A stretch of 64,000 nt of DNA, taken from NCBI RefSeq assembly GCF_002088945.1, contig NZ_NCSU01000011.1:62001-126000 (forward strand). Direction: 5' to 3'. The translations under genes were made by a program, and so were the position numbers. The stretch is from Henriciella pelagia. Its GTDB lineage: Bacteria; Pseudomonadota; Alphaproteobacteria; Caulobacterales; Hyphomonadaceae. Below, one piece after another: positions 41,024-50,747 of this stretch. Within the stretch, counting starts at the first letter, position 1; each line of letters opens with the position of its first letter. The notes under the pieces were generated by a model. It made no database searches. It was not told the DNA's origin and was given only the letters and a program-made list of their open reading frames with translations.

Positions 41024-41967
41024 CGGCGTCTCCCCGAGAGAAGCTTCAGAACGGCTTCGCGAACAGCTACCCCCATTTCCACCTGCTCGGTGATCACAGA
41101 CCGTTCACCATCAGCAATTGCGCTCTCGATCTCGACGCCGCGATTCATCGGGCCGGGGTGCATCACGGTTGCATCGGGCGCGGCGTGTTCGAGGCGTTCG
41201 GCCGTCAGGCCAAAATTGCGGAAATATTCTCGTTGGCTGGGCAGGTATGCGCCGTTCATCCGCTCGAGCTGCAAGCGGAGCATCATGACGACATCTGCCC
41301 CTTCAATGGCTTCGTTAAAGTCACTGATCGCGCGGATGGCGCCCCAGGTATCCGTGCCCGATGGCATCAGCGTTGCCGGACCGCACAGCGTGACCTCCGC
41401 ACCGAGCAGGTGCAGCGCCATCGTTGTTGAACGGGCCACACGCGAGTGAAGGATGTCGCCGCAGATCGTGACCTTCAGGCCTTCGATGCGTCCCTTGGCG
41501 CGGCGGATGGTGAGCGTGTCGAGCAGGCCCTGGGTCGGGTGCTGATGCGTGCCGTCACCGGCGTTGATGACAGCGCAATCCACCTTTCGGGAAAGCAGTT
41601 TCACCCCGCCGGAGGCCGAATGCCGGATAACGATTGCGTCGGGTGCCATGGCGTTCAGGGTCATGGCGGTGTCGATCAGCGTCTCGCCCTTCTTCACGCT
41701 GGAAGCGGCGACGGGCATGGAGACAACATCGGCACCGAGACGCTTTGCGGCAATTTCGAAGCTGGACATGGTCCGCGTCGAATTCTCGAAAAAGAGATTG
41801 ATCACCGTCATGTTCTTCAGGTGCGGCTCAGGCCGATGACCGGCTCGGGTCGCCTCCGCAAACTCTTCGGAAAGATCGAGAATGTGTTCGATGTCGAGCC
41901 GGGAAAGATCCTCAATGCTCAACAGGTGGCGGTGCTCAAATTCGTAGCTGTAGCCCGGAATGGCCAT
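41020..41967 (-). CDS. pyrB: Aspartate carbamoyltransferase catalytic subunit
   Basis: PyrB condenses carbamoyl phosphate with aspartate in pyrimidine synthesis. The ATG at 41967 with an AAAGG site gives 315 aa. Visible motifs are [13 protein letters not shown] (carbamoyl-phosphate loop), [30 protein letters not shown] (18 residues), [11 protein letters not shown] and the C-terminal [13 protein letters not shown] regulatory subunit PyrI is not present. The overlapping pyrC' gene suggests the ATCase/pseudo-DHOase dodecamer type known from Pseudomonas. Confidence 0.96.
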   Translation of the reverse strand: MAIPGYSYEFEHRHLLSIEDLSRLDIEHILDLSEEFAEATRAGHRPEPHLKNMTVINLFFENSTRTMSSFEIAAKRLGADVVSMPVAASSVKKGETLIDTAMTLNAMAPDAIVIRHSASGGVKLLSRKVDCAVINAGDGTHQHPTQGLLDTLTIRRAKGRIEGLKVTICGDILHSRVARSTTMALHLLGAEVTLCGPATLMPSGTDTWGAIRAISDFNEAIEGADVVMMLRLQLERMNGAYLPSQREYFRNFGLTAERLEHAAPDATVMHPGPMNRGVEIESAIADGERSVITEQVEMGVAVREAVLKLLSGRRR

Positions 41968-42036
41968 GCGCTGCCTTTCGATTTTTGGCGGTTTATGCGC
42001 GATTCCTGCGAAGGGCAAGGGGCAGCAGCCAGCACC

Positions 42037-42963
42037 TCAGAAAAGCCCCGCCGCAAGACAGGCAAACCAGATTGCCGGCATGGTTACAATTGAAAGTACG
42101 GTCTGCATGGCGATCAGGTTTGCTGCGAGCGGTGCATCCCCGCCGAGCTGCCGCGCGAGGATATAGGAGCTCGTTGCGGTCGGGACAGATGCGCAGATGA
42201 CGGCGATGGCGAAGGGCGTGCCTGTCAGACCGAGCATTAGCGCGCCTGCAATTGTCAGCGCGGGCAGCCCGAGCAGGCGCACGAGCGACCAGACGAGCGT
42301 CCGCGTACCGGCCCGGCCGAGCGCCGCGATATCCATGCCGGCACCCGCTGCCAGAAGACCAAGCGCGATTGTACCGGCGCCAAGAAGGTCAATCGTCTCG
42401 TCGACAAGCGCAGGCAGTTCGACGCCCGTTGCGGCGAGTGCGATCCCGATGACGCAGGCGATGATGAGCGGATTGCGGGCAAGCTCGACCGCCGGGTTGC
42501 GCTTCGGCAGGTCGGTGCGCTCGGCATGGGAGGTGAGGGCGGCGACGCTCAATATGTTGGCGGTCGGGATCATGGCGGCGGCTGCAATGGCAACCAGTGC
42601 GAGGCCTTCAGTGCCGAAAATGCTGCCGCCGATGGAAAGACCGACAAAGGTATTCCAGCGGACATTGGACTGGATGATTGATCCCACAGCCGGCCCGGTG
42701 ATCTTCGGCCAGGCCCGCGCGAGCAGGCCGAAAGCACCAAGCAGGCATTGGGCGACAATCAGGATCAAGGCCAGCTTCCATGGCGCTGTCTCAAAAGGCG
42801 CATTGGCGAGCGCGCGGATGATAAGTGCAGGGAAGAGGACGATGTAGGCGAGCCGCTCAATCGCGCGCCAGCCATCGTCAGGAAGCACTGTCCGCCAACC
42901 GAGAAAACGGCCGAGCGCAACGATGGCCATGACGGGGATGAGCGCGCTGATGAAGGCGTTCAT
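42037..42963 (-). CDS. AEC family transporter
   Basis: This 308-aa membrane protein of the auxin efflux carrier family has about ten hydrophobic helices arranged as two five-helix halves. Typical positions are [10 protein letters not shown] after the second helix and the conserved C-terminal half with [16 protein letters not shown] (16 residues). Substrates of bacterial members include dicarboxylates and other organic acids, and none can be assigned here. It overlaps ruvX by 4 bp and lies 69 bp before pyrB. Confidence 0.85.
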   Translation of the reverse strand: MNAFISALIPVMAIVALGRFLGWRTVLPDDGWRAIERLAYIVLFPALIIRALANAPFETAPWKLALILIVAQCLLGAFGLLARAWPKITGPAVGSIIQSNVRWNTFVGLSIGGSIFGTEGLALVAIAAAAMIPTANILSVAALTSHAERTDLPKRNPAVELARNPLIIACVIGIALAATGVELPALVDETIDLLGAGTIALGLLAAGAGMDIAALGRAGTRTLVWSLVRLLGLPALTIAGALMLGLTGTPFAIAVICASVPTATSSYILARQLGGDAPLAANLIAMQTVLSIVTMPAIWFACLAAGLF

Positions 42964-43418
42964 GACGCGTTGGCCAGCCTGTCGATGGCTGTCTGCAGGA
43001 TGATGGCGGCAGCAGATGCGTCGATCAGTTCTGCGCGTCGGGCGCGCGAAAGGTCTGCCGTGATCATGGCGCGTTCGGCTTCGGAACTGGTCAGCCGTTC
43101 GTCCTGGAAGGCAATCGGGATGTCACGGCGTTCGAGAATATTGCGGGCCAGTGCGCGGGCAGACTGAACACGCGGTCCTTCAGATCCGTCCATGTTCAGG
43201 GGCAGTCCCATGACGATGCCGACCGCGCGCCGCTCGTCCACGATTGCCATGAGGCGGTCGAGCGAGGGGCCGAGCTTGCGGCCTTTCTGAATCGTCTCGA
43301 CCGGCGATGCGATCAGGCGTGCCCCGTCACAGGCGGCAATGCCGAGCGTCTTCGACCCCGGATCGATCCCGATCAGGACACCGAAGGCCGGCAGGTCGAA
43401 AAGGTCAGTTACAGCCAT
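42960..43418 (-). CDS. ruvX: RuvX/YqgF Holliday-junction resolvase-like protein
   Basis: This 152-aa RNase H-fold protein has the first acidic strand [17 protein letters not shown] (17 residues), [17 protein letters not shown] (17 residues), and the C-terminal [12 protein letters not shown] and [11 protein letters not shown]. It is implicated in 16S rRNA 5'-end maturation and possibly in recombination. It is divergent from gatC. The 4-bp overlap with the AEC transporter gene implies cotranscription without an evident functional link. Confidence 0.94.
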   Translation of the reverse strand: MAVTDLFDLPAFGVLIGIDPGSKTLGIAACDGARLIASPVETIQKGRKLGPSLDRLMAIVDERRAVGIVMGLPLNMDGSEGPRVQSARALARNILERRDIPIAFQDERLTSSEAERAMITADLSRARRAELIDASAAAIILQTAIDRLANAS

Positions 43419-43494
43419 GACGGAGTGTGGGCTCTTCTCTTGAATTTGCCCTGCCTAGCGCGTAACGGAGCCTTGTGTCGATTGGAGAAAGCCC

Positions 43495-43782
43495 ATGAGC
43501 GTTAGCAAGGATGATGTTCGCAAGGTCGCCCGCCTGTCGCGGATTGCCGTGAGCGAGGACCGTCTCGAGCCATTAGCCAATGAGCTGACGTCCATCATGG
43601 GGTGGATTGAGCAACTCAATGAAGTCGACGTGGACGGCGTGGAGCCCATGACGTCCGTGGTCGACGCGACGCTTCCAATGCGCGATGACGTCGTGACTGA
43701 CGGCAACATCCAGGACCAGGTGCTAGCCAACGCTCCAAAGAGCGATGACGGCTTCTTCGTCGTCCCGAAATCGGTCGAGTAG
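43495..43782 (+). CDS. gatC: Asp/Glu-tRNA amidotransferase subunit C
   Basis: GatC (95 aa) is the small subunit that stabilises GatA in GatCAB, which amidates mischarged Glu-tRNA(Gln) or Asp-tRNA(Asn). Motifs are VRKVARLSRIAVSEDRLE (18 residues), ELTSIMGWIEQLNEVDVDGVEP (partly quoted as IMGWIEQLNEVD) and MRDDVVTDG. It precedes gatA by 626 bp, the gap being filled by a lipoprotein gene on the other strand. Its stop codon abuts the stop of that gene. Confidence 0.97.
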   Translation: MSVSKDDVRKVARLSRIAVSEDRLEPLANELTSIMGWIEQLNEVDVDGVEPMTSVVDATLPMRDDVVTDGNIQDQVLANAPKSDDGFFVVPKSVE

Positions 43783-44235
43783 CTATTCTTCGGTTTCGAC
43801 TTCGGAAGCTGCCTCGGCTGCGTCTTCATCCCACTCATAGATCGCGGCGATAGGGCAGCGCACGGACGGAATGTCGGTGCGGTCCGGACCGAAGACGCTG
43901 TCAAAGGCGTAAATCGAGTCGCCGCGCGACACACAGCCAGCACCCGGGAACGTGTCAAAGCTCAGCGATTGCGCGTGGCTGAGGTCGTGACACCGGCCCA
44001 TGGTCTCGATGAGGTATTCATCATCCACGCCCTTTTCCACGATAACGGTGTTGCGCGTCGGTGCCCGGAAATTGTCGATGGAAGAGCGGAAACAGATCCT
44101 GTCGACCTGTTCGCCGAGCCGCGCATCCGTGCGCCAGGCTTCGTCCTGTTCACCCGTTTCGGAGGTGGTCGAACATCCCGCCAATCCCATCAGCACGGTG
44201 ATCGCGGCAATCGTCATTCCATTCAGCTGTTTCAT
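43783..44235 (-). CDS. Hypothetical lipoprotein, DUF6491-like
   Basis: This 150-aa protein has a lipoprotein signal peptide (LAGC, Cys21). The mature domain has paired cysteines in a repeated beta pattern: DRICFRSSIDNF, then YLIETMGRCHDLSHAQ, GAGCVSRGDSIYAF and SVRCPIAAIYEWD. This layout resembles the DUF6491 family of Caulobacterales-type proteins, but the match is from memory and tentative. It ends with an acidic tail. It lies on the minus strand between gatC and gatA, tail to tail with gatC without a gap. Its function is unknown. Confidence 0.7.
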   Translation of the reverse strand: MKQLNGMTIAAITVLMGLAGCSTTSETGEQDEAWRTDARLGEQVDRICFRSSIDNFRAPTRNTVIVEKGVDDEYLIETMGRCHDLSHAQSLSFDTFPGAGCVSRGDSIYAFDSVFGPDRTDIPSVRCPIAAIYEWDEDAAEAASEVETEE

Positions 44236-44408
44236 GGTGAGCTCCCTGTTTGAGGCCGGTATTAGACGTCTATTTCTGTACTCCTGATGAACAACTGGTC
44301 ATCCGGTCAAGCTGTTGCAATTCAGCAGGATCATCCTTCGGGGCTTGAACTTTCGGCCAAGGCCAGCATACCAGAGCCGAAATTCGCTTCCGGACATACC
44401 AGACTTCC

Positions 44409-45884
44409 ATGACCGACCTTACAAAACTTTCGCTTGCGGGCGCACTCGATGGCCTCAGATCCAGGTCTTTTTCATCCGTAGAGCTGACGCAGGCTTTCAT
44501 AGACGCCATCGAAGCGTCTAACGACACGCTGAACGCCTATGTCGTCAAAACGCCCGAAAAGGCGCTTGAAATGGCCGCTGCTTCGGACAAGCGCATCGCT
44601 TCCGGAGCTGCCGGAGCGCTGGAAGGCGCGCCGCTGGGTGTGAAAGACCTTTATTGCACCAAGGGTGTGCGCACGACGGCCTGTTCCAACATTCTGGGCG
44701 AGTTTACGCCCACCTACGAATCCACCGTCACGCAACAGTTGTGGGATCGCGGTGCCGTCATGCTGGGCAAGCTAAATATGGACGAGTTCGCCATGGGCTC
44801 GTCGAACGAGACATCGCGCTTCGGGCCGCCAGCAAACCCATGGCGCAGGTCCGGCTCCAACCAGACGCTGACCCCCGGTGGATCGTCGGGCGGTTCTGCG
44901 GCTGCGGTGGCTTCTGATCTCTGTCTCGGTGCGACGGCCTCTGACACTGGCGGCTCCATTCGCCAGCCAGCAGCGTTTACCGGTACGGTCGGCATCAAGC
45001 CGACCTATGGGCGTGCGAGCCGCTACGGCATGGTGGCCTTTGCCTCTTCGCTCGACCAGGCCGGACCGATTGCCAAGACGGTCGAAGACAGCGCCATCCT
45101 GCTGGAAGCCATGTGCGGTCATGACGCAAAAGATTCGACGTCATTGCCTGAGCCGGTGCCAAACTGGCGGGACGCGGTGCATCGGGGTGTTGAAGGCATG
45201 AGGATCGGGATTCCGAAGGAGTACCGGGTCGACGGCATGCCGGACGAGATCGAGGCCCTGTGGAGCCAGGGTGTGGAATGGCTGAAAGCGCAGGGTGCCG
45301 AGATCGTCGATGTGTCGCTGCCGCATACGAAGTACGCGTTGCCGGCCTACTACATCGTCGCCCCGGCCGAAGCGTCATCGAACCTGGCGCGCTATGACGG
45401 CATGCGGTATGGCGCACGGGTCTCGGGCGATAATCTCGTGAACACCTATGAGGGCACACGCAGCGCCGGCTTCGGACAGGAAGTCCAGCGCCGCCTGATG
45501 ATTGGAACCTATGTGCTCTCATCTGGCTATTACGACGCCTATTATCTCCGGGCACAGAAAGTCCGCACCAAGATTTTGAACGATTTTCAGAATGCATTCG
45601 AAAGCTGCGACGCGCTTCTTACGCCGACATGCCCCTCGGCGGCCTTTGCCTATGGTGAGAAGGCGGGCGACCCTGTGCAGATGTACCTCAACGACATCTT
45701 CACCGTGACGGCAAACCTGGCCGGCCTGCCGGGCATCTCCGTTCCAGCGGCGCTGGACGGTCAGGGGCTTCCGCTCGGCCTTCAGGTGATCGGCAAGGCG
45801 CTCGACGAAGAGGCCTGCTTCCGCGTTGGCGGCGCGCTGGAACAGGCGGCTGGCTTTGTCGCTAAACCGGACAAGTGGTGGTAA
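44409..45884 (+). CDS. gatA: Asp/Glu-tRNA amidotransferase subunit A
   Basis: GatA is the glutaminase of GatCAB. The 491-aa amidase-signature protein has the Ser-cisSer-Lys triad: Lys79 ([10 protein letters not shown]), Ser159 in [10 protein letters not shown] and Ser183 in [10 protein letters not shown]. The spacing matches the known triad. The C-terminal [11 protein letters not shown] is also typical. GatA belongs with gatC upstream and gatB downstream; a short membrane protein gene begins 9 bp after its stop. Expected presence of GatCAB implies that Gln-tRNA and/or Asn-tRNA are made by the indirect route. Confidence 0.97.
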   Translation: MTDLTKLSLAGALDGLRSRSFSSVELTQAFIDAIEASNDTLNAYVVKTPEKALEMAAASDKRIASGAAGALEGAPLGVKDLYCTKGVRTTACSNILGEFTPTYESTVTQQLWDRGAVMLGKLNMDEFAMGSSNETSRFGPPANPWRRSGSNQTLTPGGSSGGSAAAVASDLCLGATASDTGGSIRQPAAFTGTVGIKPTYGRASRYGMVAFASSLDQAGPIAKTVEDSAILLEAMCGHDAKDSTSLPEPVPNWRDAVHRGVEGMRIGIPKEYRVDGMPDEIEALWSQGVEWLKAQGAEIVDVSLPHTKYALPAYYIVAPAEASSNLARYDGMRYGARVSGDNLVNTYEGTRSAGFGQEVQRRLMIGTYVLSSGYYDAYYLRAQKVRTKILNDFQNAFESCDALLTPTCPSAAFAYGEKAGDPVQMYLNDIFTVTANLAGLPGISVPAALDGQGLPLGLQVIGKALDEEACFRVGGALEQAAGFVAKPDKWW

Positions 45885-45893
45885 GCTCCGCCA

Positions 45894-46223
45894 ATGAGCC
45901 GAAAGACGCGAACCTTCATCTATGCTACCAGTGCTTTTGCGATCATGTTGTTCATGATCGTCCTTATGGCATGGCAGCAGGGTGTGGACCCCTTCCATCC
46001 GCGCACGCGCATGTACTGGCTGGCGGCTGTCGTCACAGCTCTTTACCTCTCCCTTCGCGGGGCGCTCTTCGTAGAGCGCCTGCAATACCGGCGCAGCCAG
46101 CGACAGGACCGCGTCGATACGCCAAGTCGGCTAAGCAAGAATATCGATGACCGGATGGCCGCCCGCAAAGCACGCGTCGATGCGGCCCGCCAGAAGCAGG
46201 AGCAGGCTTCCGGAAATAGCTGA
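45894..46223 (+). CDS. Small two-helix membrane protein between gatA and gatB
   Basis: This unrecognised 109-aa protein has two hydrophobic helices (about residues 8-28 and 41-60) and a long basic, Arg/Gln-rich C-terminal tail likely facing the cytoplasm. The helix break contains DPFHPRTRMYW. It starts 9 bp after gatA and stops 80 bp before gatB, so it is likely cotranscribed. Codon usage looks like its neighbours. It may be a lineage-specific insertion into the gat locus. Confidence 0.7.
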   Translation: MSRKTRTFIYATSAFAIMLFMIVLMAWQQGVDPFHPRTRMYWLAAVVTALYLSLRGALFVERLQYRRSQRQDRVDTPSRLSKNIDDRMAARKARVDAARQKQEQASGNS

Positions 46224-46303
46224 AACTGAGCCGCAGGGCCTATGGCAAGCTGCTTGGCCCTATGCTTAAAACCCGCCAACAGATTTCAATGCGGAAATGA
46301 AAA

Positions 46304-47815
46304 ATGACCGAACGTCCGACATATACGCTGACTGGTGAAACCGGCGACTGGGAACTCGTGATGGGCCTTGAAGTCCACGCACAGGTATCGTCGGAAGCAA
46401 AGCTATTTTCCGGCGCATCAACCGCTTTTGGTGCAGACCCGAACTGCAATGTGTCGCTGGTCGATGCGGCCATGCCTGGCATGCTGCCTGTCATCAATAG
46501 GAAATGTGTCGAACAGGCTGTCCGCACGGGCCTTGGCTTGAAGGCGAAGATCAACAAATGGTCACGCTTCGATCGCAAGAACTATTTCTATCCCGACCTG
46601 CCGCAAGGCTATCAGATCAGCCAGTTCGAATTCCCGATTGTCGGAGAAGGCGAGATCGAAGTTGACGTCGAGCCCGCTCATGGCGACCCGGCATACAGCT
46701 TCCCGGTCCGCATAGAACGTCTGCATCTTGAACAGGACGCCGGCAAGTCGATCCACGACATGGCGCCGGACGCAACTTATGTGGACCTCAACCGCTCGGG
46801 CGTCGCGCTGATGGAAATTGTCTCGAAACCGGATGTGCGAACGCCGCTCGAAGCGGCAGCCTATGTGAAGAAGCTCAAATCCATCGTGGTTGCGCTCGGC
46901 ACGTGCGACGGCGACATGGAGAAAGGGAATCTGCGCGCCGACGTAAACGTCTCGGTCTGTCGTCGGGGCGCCTATGAAAAGTTTCGCGAGACCGGCGATT
47001 TCAGCCATCTTGGAACGCGATGCGAGATCAAGAACATGAACTCCTTCCGGTTCATCCAGCAGGCCATTGAATATGAAGCCCGTCGCCAGATCGAGATCAT
47101 TGAAAGTGGCGGCACGGTTGATCAGGAGACTCGCCTCTTCGATCCGAACAAGGGCGAGACGCGGTCCATGCGGTCCAAGGAAGATGCGCACGACTATCGT
47201 TATTTCCCGGACCCGGATCTGCTGCCTCTCGAAATCACCGATCTCTTCATCGAAAATATTCGCGACAGCCTGCCGGAACTGCCAGACGAGAAACGCGCCC
47301 GTTTCGAGAAGGATTACGGTCTCTCACGCTATGATGCCGGTGTCCTGACAGCCGACGCAGAGCGCGCCGAATTCTTCGAAGCGGTGGCGCATGGCCGCGA
47401 TGCAAAGCTCGCTGCGAACTGGGTTAGCCAGGAACTGTTCGGCTACCTCAACCGCGAAGACCTGGAACTTGCAGACAGCCCGGTTTCGGCGGTCGAACTC
47501 GGCGAACTCATCGACCTGATTTCCGATGGCACGATTTCCGGAAAGATTGCGAAAGATGTCTTTGCCCGGATGATTGACGGGGAAGGTGCTCCGGGCGCGA
47601 TTGTCGAGAAGCATGGCCTGAAGCAGGTCACCGATACCGGTGCCATCGAGGCAATCGTCGACAAGATCATCGCCGAAAATCCAGAGCAGGCCGCATCCGT
47701 AAAGGAAAAACCTAAAGCGATGGGCTGGTTCGTCGGTCAGGTCATGAAGGAAAGCGGGGGCAAGGCCAATCCGCAGGCCGTCAACCAGATCCTGCGGCAG
47801 AAGCTCGGCCTGTAA
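46304..47815 (+). CDS. gatB: Asp/Glu-tRNA amidotransferase subunit B
   Basis: GatB is the kinase/amidase subunit that activates the misacylated tRNA carboxylate. The 503-aa protein opens [22 protein letters not shown] (partly quoted as MGLEVHAQ) and has [18 protein letters not shown] (18 residues). The cradle part shows [10 protein letters not shown] and [13 protein letters not shown]. The YqeY-like C-terminal helical domain ends [10 protein letters not shown]. Length is normal. Confidence 0.97.
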   Translation: MTERPTYTLTGETGDWELVMGLEVHAQVSSEAKLFSGASTAFGADPNCNVSLVDAAMPGMLPVINRKCVEQAVRTGLGLKAKINKWSRFDRKNYFYPDLPQGYQISQFEFPIVGEGEIEVDVEPAHGDPAYSFPVRIERLHLEQDAGKSIHDMAPDATYVDLNRSGVALMEIVSKPDVRTPLEAAAYVKKLKSIVVALGTCDGDMEKGNLRADVNVSVCRRGAYEKFRETGDFSHLGTRCEIKNMNSFRFIQQAIEYEARRQIEIIESGGTVDQETRLFDPNKGETRSMRSKEDAHDYRYFPDPDLLPLEITDLFIENIRDSLPELPDEKRARFEKDYGLSRYDAGVLTADAERAEFFEAVAHGRDAKLAANWVSQELFGYLNREDLELADSPVSAVELGELIDLISDGTISGKIAKDVFARMIDGEGAPGAIVEKHGLKQVTDTGAIEAIVDKIIAENPEQAASVKEKPKAMGWFVGQVMKESGGKANPQAVNQILRQKLGL

Positions 47816-47821
47816 CCTGCC

Positions 47822-48262
47822 TTATTGCCCACAGCGGGTTGTCCTCGCAGAAGGCACGAGATCGAGGTCGCGGATGTCGCGCTGAATGCTGGCGCGCAGC
47901 AGGTCTGACATCGCTTCACCTGCTGGAATCCGCTCGATAAGCGCGTCCAGCACGAGACATTTGCAACAGACGTCCAGCATCTCCTGGCTCTGGATGGTCG
48001 CCAGATCGTAGATGCGATGTTTCAGGCTGGCCGCGAGCCCATTGGCGCGCGCTTCGACCATGGATGAGAGCACCTTGTCATCCAGCCTCTCCCTGAGTCG
48101 ACCGGTCTTTTCTTGCAGGTGCAGGAAGTCTTCCAGCAGCACCAGCCAGTTGCGAGTGAAAGATGTAATCGGGCCGTCGGGGGCTGTCCGTAGAAGCTCC
48201 TGAGTGCTGCGCGATTCGCAGTCCAGAAGCTGCCGGCAGATAGCCTGTGCATCTTGGGTCAT
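47822..48262 (-). CDS. Hypothetical helical protein
   Basis: This 146-aa product (using the ATG at 48262) is not recognised. It is predicted mostly helical, with no signal peptide or membrane segment. It contains a Cys cluster VCCKCLVLDALIERIP (about residues 100-115), which could bind metal but has no known pattern. A longer TTG start at 48313 lacks support. It converges with gatB (6 bp gap) and is alone on its strand, 127 bp from the HIT gene. Confidence 0.55.
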   Translation of the reverse strand: MTQDAQAICRQLLDCESRSTQELLRTAPDGPITSFTRNWLVLLEDFLHLQEKTGRLRERLDDKVLSSMVEARANGLAASLKHRIYDLATIQSQEMLDVCCKCLVLDALIERIPAGEAMSDLLRASIQRDIRDLDLVPSARTTRCGQ

Positions 48263-48389
48263 GGGAAGAACAACTTTTTGCCTGTGGGCCCATCTTATAC
48301 CCGGGCCCAACAAGAGATTGTGTCACATGATCGTGCCTCAAACTGCCAAAAGTCGTTTAAGTTACTGCTAAAAGTCGGTTGGGGCGCTG

Positions 48390-48824
48390 CTATAGGTGCG
48401 CCGAGATCTTTGTAGCCAGAGCCTTAAGTTCATCCATGTCTGCAGGCGCGCCGCTTGCGTGGCGGCGCGTTTCAGATCCGTCAACCATAGGCAGGATGTG
48501 GAAGTGGAGGTGGTAAACGGTCTGGCCCGCAGGGGCACCATTGAACTGCATGACGCGCACGCCATCCGGCTGCAGCGCTTTCTCCACGGCCTGGGCTACG
48601 GTCTGGACGCGCTGCATGTACGGGCCGAGCTTGTCGGCAGGCATGTCCAGCAGGTTTCGCGCTTCCACATCTTTCGGAATGACGAGTGTGTGGCCCTCGA
48701 CCTGGGGAAAAATGTCCATGAAGGCGAGGGCAACATCATCTTCGAAAACCTTCACGGCTGGCACCTCACCGCGCAGCATTTTTGCGAAGATATTGTCTGG
48801 GTCGTAAGCGGCATGGAGGGTCAT
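48390..48824 (-). CDS. HIT family hydrolase
   Basis: This 144-aa histidine-triad protein of the HINT/Hint branch has the catalytic motif HLHFHILP (His105, His107, His109) near the C-terminus. The N-terminal NIFAKMLRGEVPAVKVFED (19 residues) and FPQVEGHTLVIPK are typical. It would hydrolyse adenosine nucleotide monophosphoramidates. It follows the FemAB-like gene by 11 bp with an AAAGGAC ribosome site, so it ends that minus-strand cluster. Confidence 0.93.
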   Translation of the reverse strand: MTLHAAYDPDNIFAKMLRGEVPAVKVFEDDVALAFMDIFPQVEGHTLVIPKDVEARNLLDMPADKLGPYMQRVQTVAQAVEKALQPDGVRVMQFNGAPAGQTVYHLHFHILPMVDGSETRRHASGAPADMDELKALATKISAHL

Positions 48825-48835
48825 GATGAGGTCCT

Positions 48836-49999
48836 TTATTCGTTTTTTCTAAACGGCGTTCGCCCGCGCAGAAAGTCGGATTCGCGATCCACCATGGCGC
48901 GCTCGCGGTCGAGATAGTCCTCGATAGCCTGCGAAAGCCCTTCATGCGCAATCCAGTGCGCAGAATAGGTGGTTTCGGGCACGTAGCCGCGTGCCAGCTT
49001 GTGGCCGCCCTGAGCGCCCGCCTCGACGGTTTGCAACCCGTGTTCAATCGCAAAATCAATTGCCTGATAATAGCAGGTCTCAAAGTGAAGCATCGGGCGC
49101 GGTGACGTGGTGCCCCAATATCGACCGAGCAGGCGGTCGCCGCCAATCATGTTCAGCGCGCCGGCAATCGGCACGCCGTCTTCTGTGGCGAAGATGAGCA
49201 GGATTTGCTCTGCGAGACGCTCCCCAAGCAGCGAAAACGTATCGCGATTAAGATAAGGCGATCCCCATTTGCGCGCGCCTGTGTCCATGTAGAACTCATA
49301 GAAGGCATCCCAATGCGCCTCTGTGATCTCATCGCCCGTCACATGCACGAATTCGAGCCCGTCCTGTGCTTTCGCGCGCTCCTTGCGAAGGTTTTTGCGT
49401 TTCGCCGATGAAAGCTCAGCCAGAAAATCGTCAAAGCTCTCATAGCCATGATTGTGCCAGTGAAATTGCTGGTCCGTCCGGATGAGCAGACCAGCGCGGT
49501 CGAGATTGGCCGCCTCTTCACGGGTCACGAAATTCACGTGCAGCGAGGAGATATCATTCTGGTCGGCAATCTGCGCCGCGGCGGAGATCAGCGTTCTTTC
49601 GATCATCGCCTGGTCTGGTCCGGGGCGGGCAAGCCTCCGCCTGCCTGAAACTGGCGTGAACGGAACCGCCGAGAGCAGCTTTGGATAATATCTCCCGCCA
49701 GCCCGTTCATAGGCGTCAGCCCAGCTATGATCAAAGACGAATTCGCCCTGCGAATGGCTCTTGAGATACAACGGCATGGCGCCCACCAGTCCGCTTCCCG
49801 CTGACTCGATGAGCAGGTGATGCGGCGCCCATCCTGTCGCTCGCGAGGCAGCTTCGCTCGCTTCAAGCGCTTCAAGGAATTCCCAGCTCACAAACGGATC
49901 GTAACTCATGCCCTGCGGATTCGCGATGGCATTCCAGTCTTGCGCGTTCACCTCACTGAGATTGTTGATCAAGCGGATCTGGAAGCGAGTCTCGTCCAT
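48836..49999 (-). CDS. FemAB-like GNAT-fold protein (COG3146 type)
   Basis: This 387-aa protein is related to the peptidoglycan-interpeptide FemAB/GNAT superfamily. Visible segments are DPFVSWEFLEALE near the N-terminus, LYLKSHSQGEFVFD, FLAELSSAKRKNLRKER and the conserved GRYWGTTSPRPMLHFETCYYQ (partly quoted as GRYWG and HFETCYYQ). A late GAQGGHKLARGY is the family tail motif. Function in alphaproteobacteria is unknown, and peptidoglycan or lipid-linked acyl transfer is a guess. The ATG at 49999 is chosen because the longer start overlaps the GDPD gene. It belongs to a cluster with GDPD upstream and HIT downstream. Confidence 0.8.
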   Translation of the reverse strand: MDETRFQIRLINNLSEVNAQDWNAIANPQGMSYDPFVSWEFLEALEASEAASRATGWAPHHLLIESAGSGLVGAMPLYLKSHSQGEFVFDHSWADAYERAGGRYYPKLLSAVPFTPVSGRRRLARPGPDQAMIERTLISAAAQIADQNDISSLHVNFVTREEAANLDRAGLLIRTDQQFHWHNHGYESFDDFLAELSSAKRKNLRKERAKAQDGLEFVHVTGDEITEAHWDAFYEFYMDTGARKWGSPYLNRDTFSLLGERLAEQILLIFATEDGVPIAGALNMIGGDRLLGRYWGTTSPRPMLHFETCYYQAIDFAIEHGLQTVEAGAQGGHKLARGYVPETTYSAHWIAHEGLSQAIEDYLDRERAMVDRESDFLRGRTPFRKNE

Positions 50000-50018
50000 G
50001 TGAACCAAGGTAGTATCG

Positions 50019-50741
50019 CTAGCCCTGCAGGGCAAAGGCCATGTCGAAACCTTCGAAGATTTGCGCCACCGGCAGTTTGCCGAGCTCCGACGACATGGCT
50101 GCGCTCGTCACAGTCCAGGTCGCAACGGGCAGGCCGTAATCTGTCGCAAGGATGGCGGCATCCTTTGCGTCTGTCACATGGCACGCGATGTAATCAGGCT
50201 TGAAGCCTGCCGACGAGCTGATCAGCGCAGGCAGCGTGATGTCATCGGACATGGTGGATGGCAGAATGAGCGCGCCTTTCATGATCGAGGATGGTACGGC
50301 CGATACGGCACGTCTCGAAAAGCTCATCAGCGCGGCAGGGCCCTTATAACTCGCCACCATATCCGCAACGATTGTTGCAAACCCCTCCGCGTCTGTCTCA
50401 CCGTCGATCTTCAGCTCTATCAGGATGGGGGCATGGCTCGGCCACCGATCGAGCACTTGCTGCAGTTTCGGCAGCGTGCCGCCGCCCTTCAGGCGCAGCG
50501 CCGTGATCTCGCCAGCCGACCTCGCAGACACAAGTCCCGATTGGCTGGTCATCCGGTCGAGGAGCGGATCATGGAAGACGATCGGCGTCCCGCAGGCCGC
50601 GGGTCGAACATCAAGCTCACAGCCATATCCCTGATCGGCTGCCGCCAAAATGGCTTCAAGGCTGTTTTCGGGATGCGTATCGTTAGACCAGAGGCCGCGA
50701 TGCGCATATGAATAGTCGAGAATGTTGAACCTTGAGGCCAT
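50019..50741 (-). CDS. Glycerophosphodiester phosphodiesterase
   Basis: This 240-aa GDPD-family protein has the TIM-barrel active site AHRGLW (first His), PENSLEA, the paired-acid strand CELDVR and VFHDPLLDR (second His). It releases sn-glycerol-3-phosphate from glycerophosphodiesters and has no signal peptide, so it is cytoplasmic. The 6-bp gap to ridA and 19-bp gap to the FemAB-like gene suggest cotranscription. Confidence 0.92.
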   Translation of the reverse strand: MASRFNILDYSYAHRGLWSNDTHPENSLEAILAAADQGYGCELDVRPAACGTPIVFHDPLLDRMTSQSGLVSARSAGEITALRLKGGGTLPKLQQVLDRWPSHAPILIELKIDGETDAEGFATIVADMVASYKGPAALMSFSRRAVSAVPSSIMKGALILPSTMSDDITLPALISSSAGFKPDYIACHVTDAKDAAILATDYGLPVATWTVTSAAMSSELGKLPVAQIFEGFDMAFALQG

Positions 50742-50747
50742 GCCTCA

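Noticed and set aside
40100-41449. Open frame of 449 codons antisense to pyrC' and pyrB
   Set aside because: It spans two real, motif-bearing genes and shows no domain or sensible start.
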